The notes below the pieces were generated by a model. It was given only the letters and a program-made list of their open reading frames with translations. It had not been told where the DNA came from and did no database searches. DNA of 64,000 bases from Phytophthora sp. 'mugwort' (taxonomy: Eukaryota; Oomycota; Peronosporomycetes; Peronosporales; Peronosporaceae), in assembly GCA_033558025.1 (NCBI GenBank), contig JAUCEF010000012.1, forward strand, positions 3,348,001 through 3,412,000, given 5' to 3'. Positions 48,092 through 58,100 of the stretch are shown piece by piece. Within the stretch, counting starts at the first letter, position 1. Each line of letters starts with the position of its first letter. A program made the position numbers and the translations under genes.

Positions 48092-48228
48092 CGGGGGAAA
48101 GGTGAACGCCCCCGGAGACCGCCCCGACGTCGCCCAGCAAGCCGGCCGACGACGGGAGTTCCAAAAATGAGAGTGAAAAAGTTCGCTGACAAACAGCGAA
48201 AATCAGTTTTCACACTGATTAGAACAGA
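48092..48228 (-). ncRNA. U2 snRNA 3' fragment, junction of units 9 and 8
   Basis: Identical by eye to the reference; the Sm site is at 48161-48168 and the double hairpin at 48182-48220. Confidence 0.72.
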
Positions 48229-48380
48229 ATATGTGTTCCTATTTACCAGTTAGTAACCTCTCCGTAACTAAAAATGTAAGCTAAACTATGCATGTCACTA
48301 AAGGGAGGGTGCTTGTATCTTCCTGGGTTCTTGAAGGGCGGTTCCCTACCTGGGTAGTGCCCTGTCGGTCGATGACCAGC

Positions 48381-51300
48381 TTATCGCCGTGCCTCTGCCT
48401 GCGATGTGCGCCGCGGGGTCCCCCCAGACCCGCGCGACGCTCGCGAGGAATGTCCGCTTGCTTGGCGCTCGCGGTGACGTCGGCAGTGCCAGCCCCAGAT
48501 GCGGTGGCTGGCACGAATGCAATGGCTCGACAGCTGGATGTCCAGCTGCCGAGACTCGCGCTTGTGGAGCTGCAGGTGCTCCGTGTAGGTCTTGAAGTTG
48601 CTGGGCTGCACCGAGCCCAGCGACCCGTACACGATGGCGGCGGTCTTAACCCGCCACCCCTTGAGCCGCAATTCGGCCACGATCGGTTGGTACTTGAGTG
48701 TCTTGTAGTCGTGGCTGAACTGCAGCGAGGAGTGGCGGGCCCCGGCCGCCTGGTCTTCAAACGTGACCGCCAAGTCGGCGATCACCATCGTCTTGGCGGT
48801 CACGTTGCGCAGCACGATGTCCGGTCGCAGAGCTGCGCCTGTGTACTCGGGCACCGTCTGGTTCAGGCGCAGCTCCGTGGTCGACTTGGCGCGGTCCAGT
48901 GCGCCGCGGATCTTGGACCCGATCTGCTCCAAGGCGTCGTCGTGACGCTGCCTGATGGCGTCCATGTTGGACGCGCAGTGGTTAAGAACATGGGGCAGCG
49001 TCTCCGCCGAGGAGCAGGCCGGATCGCGGCAGTGGTGGTTGGCCCGAAGGCGCCTGCGCTTGAGCACCGAGTTGGTGTCGACTTGGTTGAGGCGGGCCTG
49101 GATGCCGAACCTGTGCTCCGCATCCGACAGGCCCGCCCCCGTCGCCACGAACTTCGCGCCGAGGCCGCCGTGGACACGCACTGTCTTGCCTTGGTCCACC
49201 ATCCCCTTCCACCGGGTCTGGTGGCGGATCTTCATGTGCAACTTCACGTGCCGCAACACCGACTTGTGGTCGAGCCACTTGGTGTGGTGCGGCACGCGAA
49301 GGCCGAGCGTGTCCTGGCCGTCCGCGTCGTCGCGGTCCTCGAGGCGCAGGTTGTTGTTCAGCAGGATGCGCTGGACATCCACCCACAGCGAGCCGATGTC
49401 ACCGTTGCGGCGGAGCACCTCTGCGTGGGGCGAGGCGGCGAGCTCGGAGTTCAAGAACAGGCGAGCGAGCTCGTCGTCACGCCCACGCCAGTGCTCCTCG
49501 TGTAGGCGGTAACGCTTGCGCGCTACCTGCCCCACCTGCGCCTTTGCCACTGCGATGATCGCCGGGTCCTTGGAGTGCAGCATCTGCCACGCGTGAGCCA
49601 CCTGCAGCGCTTGGTGCATCTCCACCAGCGACTGCAGGCCCAGCCCGCCACCTGATGTCGGCGTGTAGAAGAACTCGGTGGTGGCGGACTGGGGTAGACG
49701 CAGCAGATGCCGCAACCCACGGACCACGGCGCGGTCGAAGCCTTGTAGCTGGGACTGGAGCGGTCGCAGGTGGCGAAGCGCATACTCCACCTTGGGGTAC
49801 ACGTACGTCTTGAGAGCCTTCACCACCTGCCACGCCGCCAGTCCCGACTGCATCAGCGCCACCGCCTCCCGCTTGATCTGCTGGATCTTGGGCTCAAGCT
49901 GGAGGCGGTGCCGCACGTGGTCGAAGCCATCGCCCACCCCCAGGTACCGATAGCTGTCTTGGAGGCTGAGGGTGGCGATGATGTCGCCGTGGAGCTCCAG
50001 GCGCACGCTGTCGTCTCGGGTCGGGTTGCTGCGCGCGTTGGTTGTCACCGCCAGGCTGGCACATTTGGCTGGGTTCGCGCGCAGCCCGGTCCACTTGAGG
50101 AAGCGAGCGACAACGCCGTGGCACTTCCGAATGCCGGCGGCGCTGTCGCTGAAGACCTTCAGGTCGTCGGCGTATGCCGTGGCGCAAGGTCGTACACCCT
50201 CGGCCAACGGCACGCCAACGTCCTCGAGCTCCTCCAGGCGGCGTAGGAGCGGCACGAGTGCTGCAATAAACAGGAGGGGGCTGAGTGGGCAGCCTTGGTA
50301 GACCCCCACCTCCTGGCGCACCGGGTCCGTCGCTCCTCCAGCGGCGTTCATCACCACGAAGGCCGAGTCTTGGTAAATGTCTTGGCAGCGCGAAGTGAAG
50401 CCAGTGTTGACACCGAGGTCGCGGAGCACCCGCCACATCAAGTCCTGTGGCAGCGACCCGAAGGCGTTCCGAAGGTCGTACCACACTTGGTACAGCCTTC
50501 GGTGGCGGCGGCGGGTCTGGTCCAGGAGCGTGGTTGCCACGAAGTTGTGTTCGTGGCAACCATTGAAGGCCCTGAACCCCTTCTGCGAGATCGGCAGCAG
50601 GTTGTTCCTCTCTAGCCAGCGCGACAGCCGACGTGCCAACAGCCCGCTGTACAGCTTGTAGATAGTGGGCTGAAGGCAGATCGGCCTCCAGTTGGCCGGC
50701 TGCATCGGGTCGCCCTTCTTGTGGATGAGACGTACGATGCCCACCTTCCACAAGGCGGGCACGCGCCGATGCAGCCAGCAAAACTGGTACGCGGCGTGAA
50801 GGAGGGGCACAAGTTGGGCAGCGAAGCGACGGTAGACGTCGTAGCCGATACCGTCATGGCCAGGGCTGGATGTAACCGCCGCGCGCGTGAGCTGATCTTC
50901 CACTTCGTCCAGCGTGATCTCCTCCTCAAACGCGGTCGCCTCTGCTGTCGCCGCTTCAGAATTGGCCAGGGCATCCCGAAATTCCTCACCGCCATCACCA
51001 TCATAGTTGAAGTTGGTCCGTGGCGTGTTGGTGCCAGTGAAGTAGCGGTGGAGTTCCTCGCGGTCGATCGGGCAGGACTCGGGGTGCTCCTCCATCGCCG
51101 CTTCCGCCGACGTTCGCTTCATGATCTTTTCCACACACTTGGCCTCGTCCTTGGCGAATTCCTGGCGGAGCCGCTGCAGAGCCAACGCTGAGCGGATGCG
51201 GCCCACTCGGCGGCGAGCGTTGCGGACGGCCTTCTGGTCATCGGGTGTCGCGCGTTGCACCGCCTCCATGTTGTCGAGGGCCTCGTCGAGGCGGTGCTCG

Positions 51301-54300
51301 CGCTGTTCCCGTGTGACTCGTGGTGGTCGCCGACGCCTCCATCGACGCTGTTGATCTTGTTGTGGTCGGGTCGGCTGCTGGTTCGGTGGTCCAGCTGTGT
51401 GGGTTGGATCCGGTCGAGGTGGCGACGACTGCGTCGCAAAAGGCTGCAGCAGCTCGCGGATGCGGTCGGGGATGGCGGCGATGTATCCTTCTCCCGTCGC
51501 CCAACTATCCGCATCCGTGATCCGGCTAGCCATGCTCGTGGTGAAGGTCTCCAGAGCCGCTGCTGCCGCGTCATGCTCATCGTCCGTCAGCTGCCGCAGT
51601 CGAAGTCGAGGTTGCCGCGTGGGGGCCGAGTTGGAGCCAATAGGCAGAGTGGGGAACACCTCGCCCCCATCACGCGCAGCAATTTCGGCTTCGACGTCCA
51701 TGTCAGCGGCTTCTGCATTGACGGTGGCGTGGGCATCGGGAAGTCGTCTAGCCACTGGAGGTGCTGGGTTCGGCGTGGGCGCTGTCGTCGGGGCGAAGCA
51801 TGTCGCCATGTCGCCGTCGTGGGGGCCACACTCCATGCGCGTCCGGCGTTGGTCCAGTGCCCTGTTGGCCAGGCGGTCAGCTTGGCCGTTGGCTTTGCGA
51901 TCAATGTGCCGCAGCCTGTGCCAAGCAAGTCGTCGCAGCGCGTGTCGAACTCGGTTCCGCAGCCCTCGGAGCCGTCCATTGGTGCACCCGAAGGAGCCCC
52001 GCACTTGCGCCAACACCAGGTTGCTGTCGCCCTCGATCAGCAGTCGGGAGGCGCCGTGGTGTAGCGCGCTCTGCACGCCGAGCAGCAGCGCCGTGTATTC
52101 GGCGGTGTTGTTCGTCTCGCTGCTTCTCGGCATGTAGTGCGAGCACGTCCACACCACAGCGCCACTTGGGTCGAAGAGTGCTGCACCGGCGCCGCCCGGG
52201 CCTGGGTTACGGCGGCAGGCGCCGTCGAAGCGCAGTACCCACGGCTGGAGGTCGTCCGAGCCGCTGTCAACGTCCATCGTGACCGTGACCGGAGTTTCAG
52301 CAGCTTCGGGTGGCACCGGTGCTGGCAGTGGTGCCACCTCTTGGAGCTGGCTTGGCGGTCTTGGTGCTCGGCGTGCCGCTCGGGTCAGTATCACTAGTGG
52401 GCGTGGGCCCCACCGAGTCGAAGTCCGGCTTGGGGCCCTCGCTGACTCGAGCGACATGCTGCTGGGAGGCGCTGTGGGCGAGGTGCCGGCGGTGGCCTCC
52501 AGTCTCGCGATGGCAGCAGCTCCGATTGCGCGTGGGCTTGGGCCCCATCTCGTGGTTCGCTGAGTCGGAGCTGCTGTCGGTGTAGGTCGTCGAGCTGTCG
52601 GGGCAGCAGTCGTTTGCTCGCCGGTCACCAGCCGAGCGATGGCCGCTGCTCCGACGGCTCTGTGTCGTGGCCCCCATCGCGTGGGTCTGGCCGTAGGCTG
52701 GGCAGAAGAGGCGTCCGGCATGTCCTCGTCCGCTGCGAGCTCGAGCATCAGGTCGTCCTCGGCGTCCTGCATCAGGGCGTCCAGGTCGACCGCAGGGCAC
52801 GAGCTCGAGCTGTTGAGTCGGCGGCGCTTGCCACCGACACGAACTTCGGGGGGCGGAGACAGTGGGCACCGCACGGGGGGGACGTGTCGGTGCCCGTCTT
52901 GAACAGCAGCGGGAGGCATGGCGCTCTGTTGGGCGGCGGTGTCTGCCACCGCGATGTCGCTTGATGCGGCTGTCGCAGTGACAGGCACCGCCGCGGCGAG
53001 GGGCTTGGTAGGTCTTGGGGCCTCCTCGCCGCGGAGGGAACGAGCACGAGCTGTAGTCGTCGTTGGGGAGTCGCGTGCAGCAGCTTCGGCCGCGTAGGCG
53101 CTCTGCGCGCAAGCCTGGGCATGCTTCGTCGCTGCTGCACGCGACTTGAAGCCGATGCCGCACGTGCACCCGCTGTGGAAGTGGTCCACGAAGCGGGTGC
53201 CACGATGCGCTGTGCGTCGATGGACGACGAGCGCCGCAAGATCGCGGACGATGTGCGCGCACAACGCGCACTCGAAAGCAGCAGCGTTGTGCGCGTACAC
53301 CGTCAGCACCGGGTCCTCGAGGCCGTTGGCCGGCCGAGGGTGGTAGATCGGAGGTCCCGGTACTTGAGCGTCCTCGCCGCACTCGTCATCTTCGTTGTCG
53401 CCCTTGGTCTCCTCGTCGTAGCGTCCGTCGCTGCTGAACTCGTCGCCGTACTTGGGCGCCATATGCGCGCGAGCCGTAGGTGCTTGGTCTTGTCGTGGCT
53501 CGGCGCGCACGTGGCGCTCCACGGCAGCGCGGTCAGCAGGGGGTGCTGCATCGTCAGCTGCGGCTGCGGCTACTTGGGGGGAAGCAGCAGCCGCAGCTGG
53601 GGATGGGGGAGGGCTTGCCGGAGTGCTGGGCACGACCTGGCCGGGCAGCACGCAAGCCGCCCTGCCGGGTGGGGATCCAGCACTCGCGAGGGGTTGTGGG
53701 CCTTGGGCAGCGGCGGCGTGGACATCCAGCGCGTCCTCGCCGTCGCTGGAGATGTCGCTGGGGCCGGGGGAGCCGCCCAGGGCACGCGCCGTGGCGGCTG
53801 CAAGTGCCTGTCCCCGCGCTACCCGGTCGGGCAGCCTGCCTGCCGCCCTGCCGGGTGGGGACAGCAAAGCGCGGGGGGTCCTGGGCGGCGGAGAGGCGAA
53901 GATGGGCTGGGGGGCGTCGGCAGCGTCGGCTCGGGGCTCGTGGAGGCCGGTGGCAGCCTCCGGCGTGGACTTGGGGGCGACGAAGAGTGCTTGCCCCGGC
54001 ACGACCCGATCGGACAGCCTGCCGGTCGCCCTGCCGGGTCGTGCCACATCGCAGGGGGGAAACGAGGGGGGCCTGGCAGGCGGACGAGCGAGAGGAGCGT
54101 CTTGGCTCTCCGTAGGACCCGGGCCGGGGTCCAACGGAGGTCTTGGGGCTCCAGGAGAGCCAGCGGCAGCGCCGCCATCGTGGACGTCCATGGTGGCGGG
54201 CGAGGCGAGCGGCGAGAACCCCTGCGAGGCCTGAGCGGCCAGGGATTCTCCCATAGTGGGGGCAAGTGCTTGGGGCCCAGGCCCGTCCATGGGATGGCCC

Positions 54301-54731
54301 GGGGGCTCGAAGCTGGTCGCCGCCGTCGCGAAACGACGCGACGTTGAAGCCGCGAGGCTGGCTTCATCTTGGGCCCCAGAGGCCTCGGCCCGCGTCGCGG
54401 CTTGGCGTGCAATGGGCGCTGCGGGTCCTGAACCCGTGCCCGAAGTTGCAGCAGTTGAAACGCCGCCGGTGCCGAGCAGTGGCACCGCGCGTGGAGGGTC
54501 CGGCGGCTCGATTTCCGGCTCAGGCGAGCCCAAAACGGGGGCGGTAATGTGTAACCGAACCCCTAGCTCGCCAGAGCCGGGTCTGGTGTACCCATCAGTC
54601 AGCCGCTCCGAACAGTCGCCGGATGACGCGCTGTAGAAAGACGCGTCACTGGCGAGGCTGGAGTGACTGGCCGTGGAGCACTCGCTGTCCGTAGACGGGG
54701 TGCGCTCCCTGATTGGCCAAAACAGACGCAT
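48381..54731 (-). CDS. Unit 9 retrotransposon polyprotein, intact, 2,116 residues
   Basis: The frame is uninterrupted from the ATG at 54731 to the TAA at 48381 with all catalytic motifs. Besides the changes of the unit 8-10 group it has LSDRVVPG instead of LPDRVVPG in the first PGRA peptide repeat, shared only with unit 10. I found no amino-acid difference between units 9 and 10 by eye, which marks them as the most recent duplication in the window. Confidence 0.92.
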   Translation of the reverse strand: MRLFWPIRERTPSTDSECSTASHSSLASDASFYSASSGDCSERLTDGYTRPGSGELGVRLHITAPVLGSPEPEIEPPDPPRAVPLLGTGGVSTAATSGTGSGPAAPIARQAATRAEASGAQDEASLAASTSRRFATAATSFEPPGHPMDGPGPQALAPTMGESLAAQASQGFSPLASPATMDVHDGGAAAGSPGAPRPPLDPGPGPTESQDAPLARPPARPPSFPPCDVARPGRATGRLSDRVVPGQALFVAPKSTPEAATGLHEPRADAADAPQPIFASPPPRTPRALLSPPGRAAGRLPDRVARGQALAAATARALGGSPGPSDISSDGEDALDVHAAAAQGPQPLASAGSPPGRAACVLPGQVVPSTPASPPPSPAAAAASPQVAAAAADDAAPPADRAAVERHVRAEPRQDQAPTARAHMAPKYGDEFSSDGRYDEETKGDNEDDECGEDAQVPGPPIYHPRPANGLEDPVLTVYAHNAAAFECALCAHIVRDLAALVVHRRTAHRGTRFVDHFHSGCTCGIGFKSRAAATKHAQACAQSAYAAEAAARDSPTTTTARARSLRGEEAPRPTKPLAAAVPVTATAASSDIAVADTAAQQSAMPPAAVQDGHRHVPPVRCPLSPPPEVRVGGKRRRLNSSSSCPAVDLDALMQDAEDDLMLELAADEDMPDASSAQPTARPTRWGPRHRAVGAAAIARLVTGEQTTAAPTARRPTPTAAPTQRTTRWGPSPRAIGAAAIARLEATAGTSPTAPPSSMSLESARAPSRTSTRWGPRPLVILTRAARRAPRPPSQLQEVAPLPAPVPPEAAETPVTVTMDVDSGSDDLQPWVLRFDGACRRNPGPGGAGAALFDPSGAVVWTCSHYMPRSSETNNTAEYTALLLGVQSALHHGASRLLIEGDSNLVLAQVRGSFGCTNGRLRGLRNRVRHALRRLAWHRLRHIDRKANGQADRLANRALDQRRTRMECGPHDGDMATCFAPTTAPTPNPAPPVARRLPDAHATVNAEAADMDVEAEIAARDGGEVFPTLPIGSNSAPTRQPRLRLRQLTDDEHDAAAAALETFTTSMASRITDADSWATGEGYIAAIPDRIRELLQPFATQSSPPRPDPTHTAGPPNQQPTRPQQDQQRRWRRRRPPRVTREQREHRLDEALDNMEAVQRATPDDQKAVRNARRRVGRIRSALALQRLRQEFAKDEAKCVEKIMKRTSAEAAMEEHPESCPIDREELHRYFTGTNTPRTNFNYDGDGGEEFRDALANSEAATAEATAFEEEITLDEVEDQLTRAAVTSSPGHDGIGYDVYRRFAAQLVPLLHAAYQFCWLHRRVPALWKVGIVRLIHKKGDPMQPANWRPICLQPTIYKLYSGLLARRLSRWLERNNLLPISQKGFRAFNGCHEHNFVATTLLDQTRRRHRRLYQVWYDLRNAFGSLPQDLMWRVLRDLGVNTGFTSRCQDIYQDSAFVVMNAAGGATDPVRQEVGVYQGCPLSPLLFIAALVPLLRRLEELEDVGVPLAEGVRPCATAYADDLKVFSDSAAGIRKCHGVVARFLKWTGLRANPAKCASLAVTTNARSNPTRDDSVRLELHGDIIATLSLQDSYRYLGVGDGFDHVRHRLQLEPKIQQIKREAVALMQSGLAAWQVVKALKTYVYPKVEYALRHLRPLQSQLQGFDRAVVRGLRHLLRLPQSATTEFFYTPTSGGGLGLQSLVEMHQALQVAHAWQMLHSKDPAIIAVAKAQVGQVARKRYRLHEEHWRGRDDELARLFLNSELAASPHAEVLRRNGDIGSLWVDVQRILLNNNLRLEDRDDADGQDTLGLRVPHHTKWLDHKSVLRHVKLHMKIRHQTRWKGMVDQGKTVRVHGGLGAKFVATGAGLSDAEHRFGIQARLNQVDTNSVLKRRRLRANHHCRDPACSSAETLPHVLNHCASNMDAIRQRHDDALEQIGSKIRGALDRAKSTTELRLNQTVPEYTGAALRPDIVLRNVTAKTMVIADLAVTFEDQAAGARHSSLQFSHDYKTLKYQPIVAELRLKGWRVKTAAIVYGSLGSVQPSNFKTYTEHLQLHKRESRQLDIQLSSHCIRASHRIWGWHCRRHRERQASGHSSRASRGSGGTPRRTSQAEARR

Positions 54732-54817
54732 CTGTGATTGGCCAAGGGGGACAAAAGGCAACCGATGGACAGCCGAGGAGAAGTGTAAAAAAGAAGCAAG
54801 CGTTGTAGTTGGCCTCG

Positions 54818-54954
54818 CGGGGGAAAGGTGAACGCCCCCGGAGACCGCCCCGACGTCGCCCAGCAAGCCGGCCGACGACGGGAGTTCCAAAAATGAGAGT
54901 GAAAAAGTTCGCTGACAAACAGCGAAAATCAGTTTTCACACTGATTAGAACAGA
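54818..54954 (-). ncRNA. U2 snRNA 3' fragment, junction of units 10 and 9
   Basis: Identical by eye to the reference; the Sm site is at 54887-54894 and the double hairpin at 54908-54946. Confidence 0.72.
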
Positions 54955-55106
54955 ATATGTGTTCCTATTTACCAGTTAGTAACCTCTCCGTAACTAAAAA
55001 TGTAAGCTAAACTATGCATGTCACTAAAGGGAGGGTGCTTGTATCTTCCTGGGTTCTTGAAGGGCGGTTCCCTACCTGGGTAGTGCCCTGTCGGTCGATG
55101 ACCAGC

Positions 55107-58100
55107 TTATCGCCGTGCCTCTGCCTGCGATGTGCGCCGCGGGGTCCCCCCAGACCCGCGCGACGCTCGCGAGGAATGTCCGCTTGCTTGGCGCTCGCGG
55201 TGACGTCGGCAGTGCCAGCCCCAGATGCGGTGGCTGGCACGAATGCAATGGCTCGACAGCTGGATGTCCAGCTGCCGAGACTCGCGCTTGTGGAGCTGCA
55301 GGTGCTCCGTGTAGGTCTTGAAGTTGCTGGGCTGCACCGAGCCCAGCGACCCGTACACGATGGCGGCGGTCTTAACCCGCCACCCCTTGAGCCGCAATTC
55401 GGCCACGATCGGTTGGTACTTGAGTGTCTTGTAGTCGTGGCTGAACTGCAGCGAGGAGTGGCGGGCCCCGGCCGCCTGGTCTTCAAACGTGACCGCCAAG
55501 TCGGCGATCACCATCGTCTTGGCGGTCACGTTGCGCAGCACGATGTCCGGTCGCAGAGCTGCGCCTGTGTACTCGGGCACCGTCTGGTTCAGGCGCAGCT
55601 CCGTGGTCGACTTGGCGCGGTCCAGTGCGCCGCGGATCTTGGACCCGATCTGCTCCAAGGCGTCGTCGTGACGCTGCCTGATGGCGTCCATGTTGGACGC
55701 GCAGTGGTTAAGAACATGGGGCAGCGTCTCCGCCGAGGAGCAGGCCGGATCGCGGCAGTGGTGGTTGGCCCGAAGGCGCCTGCGCTTGAGCACCGAGTTG
55801 GTGTCGACTTGGTTGAGGCGGGCCTGGATGCCGAACCTGTGCTCCGCATCCGACAGGCCCGCCCCCGTCGCCACGAACTTCGCGCCGAGGCCGCCGTGGA
55901 CACGCACTGTCTTGCCTTGGTCCACCATCCCCTTCCACCGGGTCTGGTGGCGGATCTTCATGTGCAACTTCACGTGCCGCAACACCGACTTGTGGTCGAG
56001 CCACTTGGTGTGGTGCGGCACGCGAAGGCCGAGCGTGTCCTGGCCGTCCGCGTCGTCGCGGTCCTCGAGGCGCAGGTTGTTGTTCAGCAGGATGCGCTGG
56101 ACATCCACCCACAGCGAGCCGATGTCACCGTTGCGGCGGAGCACCTCTGCGTGGGGCGAGGCGGCGAGCTCGGAGTTCAAGAACAGGCGAGCGAGCTCGT
56201 CGTCACGCCCACGCCAGTGCTCCTCGTGTAGGCGGTAACGCTTGCGCGCTACCTGCCCCACCTGCGCCTTTGCCACTGCGATGATCGCCGGGTCCTTGGA
56301 GTGCAGCATCTGCCACGCGTGAGCCACCTGCAGCGCTTGGTGCATCTCCACCAGCGACTGCAGGCCCAGCCCGCCACCTGATGTCGGCGTGTAGAAGAAC
56401 TCGGTGGTGGCGGACTGGGGTAGACGCAGCAGATGCCGCAACCCACGGACCACGGCGCGGTCGAAGCCTTGTAGCTGGGACTGGAGCGGTCGCAGGTGGC
56501 GAAGCGCATACTCCACCTTGGGGTACACGTACGTCTTGAGAGCCTTCACCACCTGCCACGCCGCCAGTCCCGACTGCATCAGCGCCACCGCCTCCCGCTT
56601 GATCTGCTGGATCTTGGGCTCAAGCTGGAGGCGGTGCCGCACGTGGTCGAAGCCATCGCCCACCCCCAGGTACCGATAGCTGTCTTGGAGGCTGAGGGTG
56701 GCGATGATGTCGCCGTGGAGCTCCAGGCGCACGCTGTCGTCTCGGGTCGGGTTGCTGCGCGCGTTGGTTGTCACCGCCAGGCTGGCACATTTGGCTGGGT
56801 TCGCGCGCAGCCCGGTCCACTTGAGGAAGCGAGCGACAACGCCGTGGCACTTCCGAATGCCGGCGGCGCTGTCGCTGAAGACCTTCAGGTCGTCGGCGTA
56901 TGCCGTGGCGCAAGGTCGTACACCCTCGGCCAACGGCACGCCAACGTCCTCGAGCTCCTCCAGGCGGCGTAGGAGCGGCACGAGTGCTGCAATAAACAGG
57001 AGGGGGCTGAGTGGGCAGCCTTGGTAGACCCCCACCTCCTGGCGCACCGGGTCCGTCGCTCCTCCAGCGGCGTTCATCACCACGAAGGCCGAGTCTTGGT
57101 AAATGTCTTGGCAGCGCGAAGTGAAGCCAGTGTTGACACCGAGGTCGCGGAGCACCCGCCACATCAAGTCCTGTGGCAGCGACCCGAAGGCGTTCCGAAG
57201 GTCGTACCACACTTGGTACAGCCTTCGGTGGCGGCGGCGGGTCTGGTCCAGGAGCGTGGTTGCCACGAAGTTGTGTTCGTGGCAACCATTGAAGGCCCTG
57301 AACCCCTTCTGCGAGATCGGCAGCAGGTTGTTCCTCTCTAGCCAGCGCGACAGCCGACGTGCCAACAGCCCGCTGTACAGCTTGTAGATAGTGGGCTGAA
57401 GGCAGATCGGCCTCCAGTTGGCCGGCTGCATCGGGTCGCCCTTCTTGTGGATGAGACGTACGATGCCCACCTTCCACAAGGCGGGCACGCGCCGATGCAG
57501 CCAGCAAAACTGGTACGCGGCGTGAAGGAGGGGCACAAGTTGGGCAGCGAAGCGACGGTAGACGTCGTAGCCGATACCGTCATGGCCAGGGCTGGATGTA
57601 ACCGCCGCGCGCGTGAGCTGATCTTCCACTTCGTCCAGCGTGATCTCCTCCTCAAACGCGGTCGCCTCTGCTGTCGCCGCTTCAGAATTGGCCAGGGCAT
57701 CCCGAAATTCCTCACCGCCATCACCATCATAGTTGAAGTTGGTCCGTGGCGTGTTGGTGCCAGTGAAGTAGCGGTGGAGTTCCTCGCGGTCGATCGGGCA
57801 GGACTCGGGGTGCTCCTCCATCGCCGCTTCCGCCGACGTTCGCTTCATGATCTTTTCCACACACTTGGCCTCGTCCTTGGCGAATTCCTGGCGGAGCCGC
57901 TGCAGAGCCAACGCTGAGCGGATGCGGCCCACTCGGCGGCGAGCGTTGCGGACGGCCTTCTGGTCATCGGGTGTCGCGCGTTGCACCGCCTCCATGTTGT
58001 CGAGGGCCTCGTCGAGGCGGTGCTCGCGCTGTTCCCGTGTGACTCGTGGTGGTCGCCGACGCCTCCATCGACGCTGTTGATCTTGTTGTGGTCGGGTCGG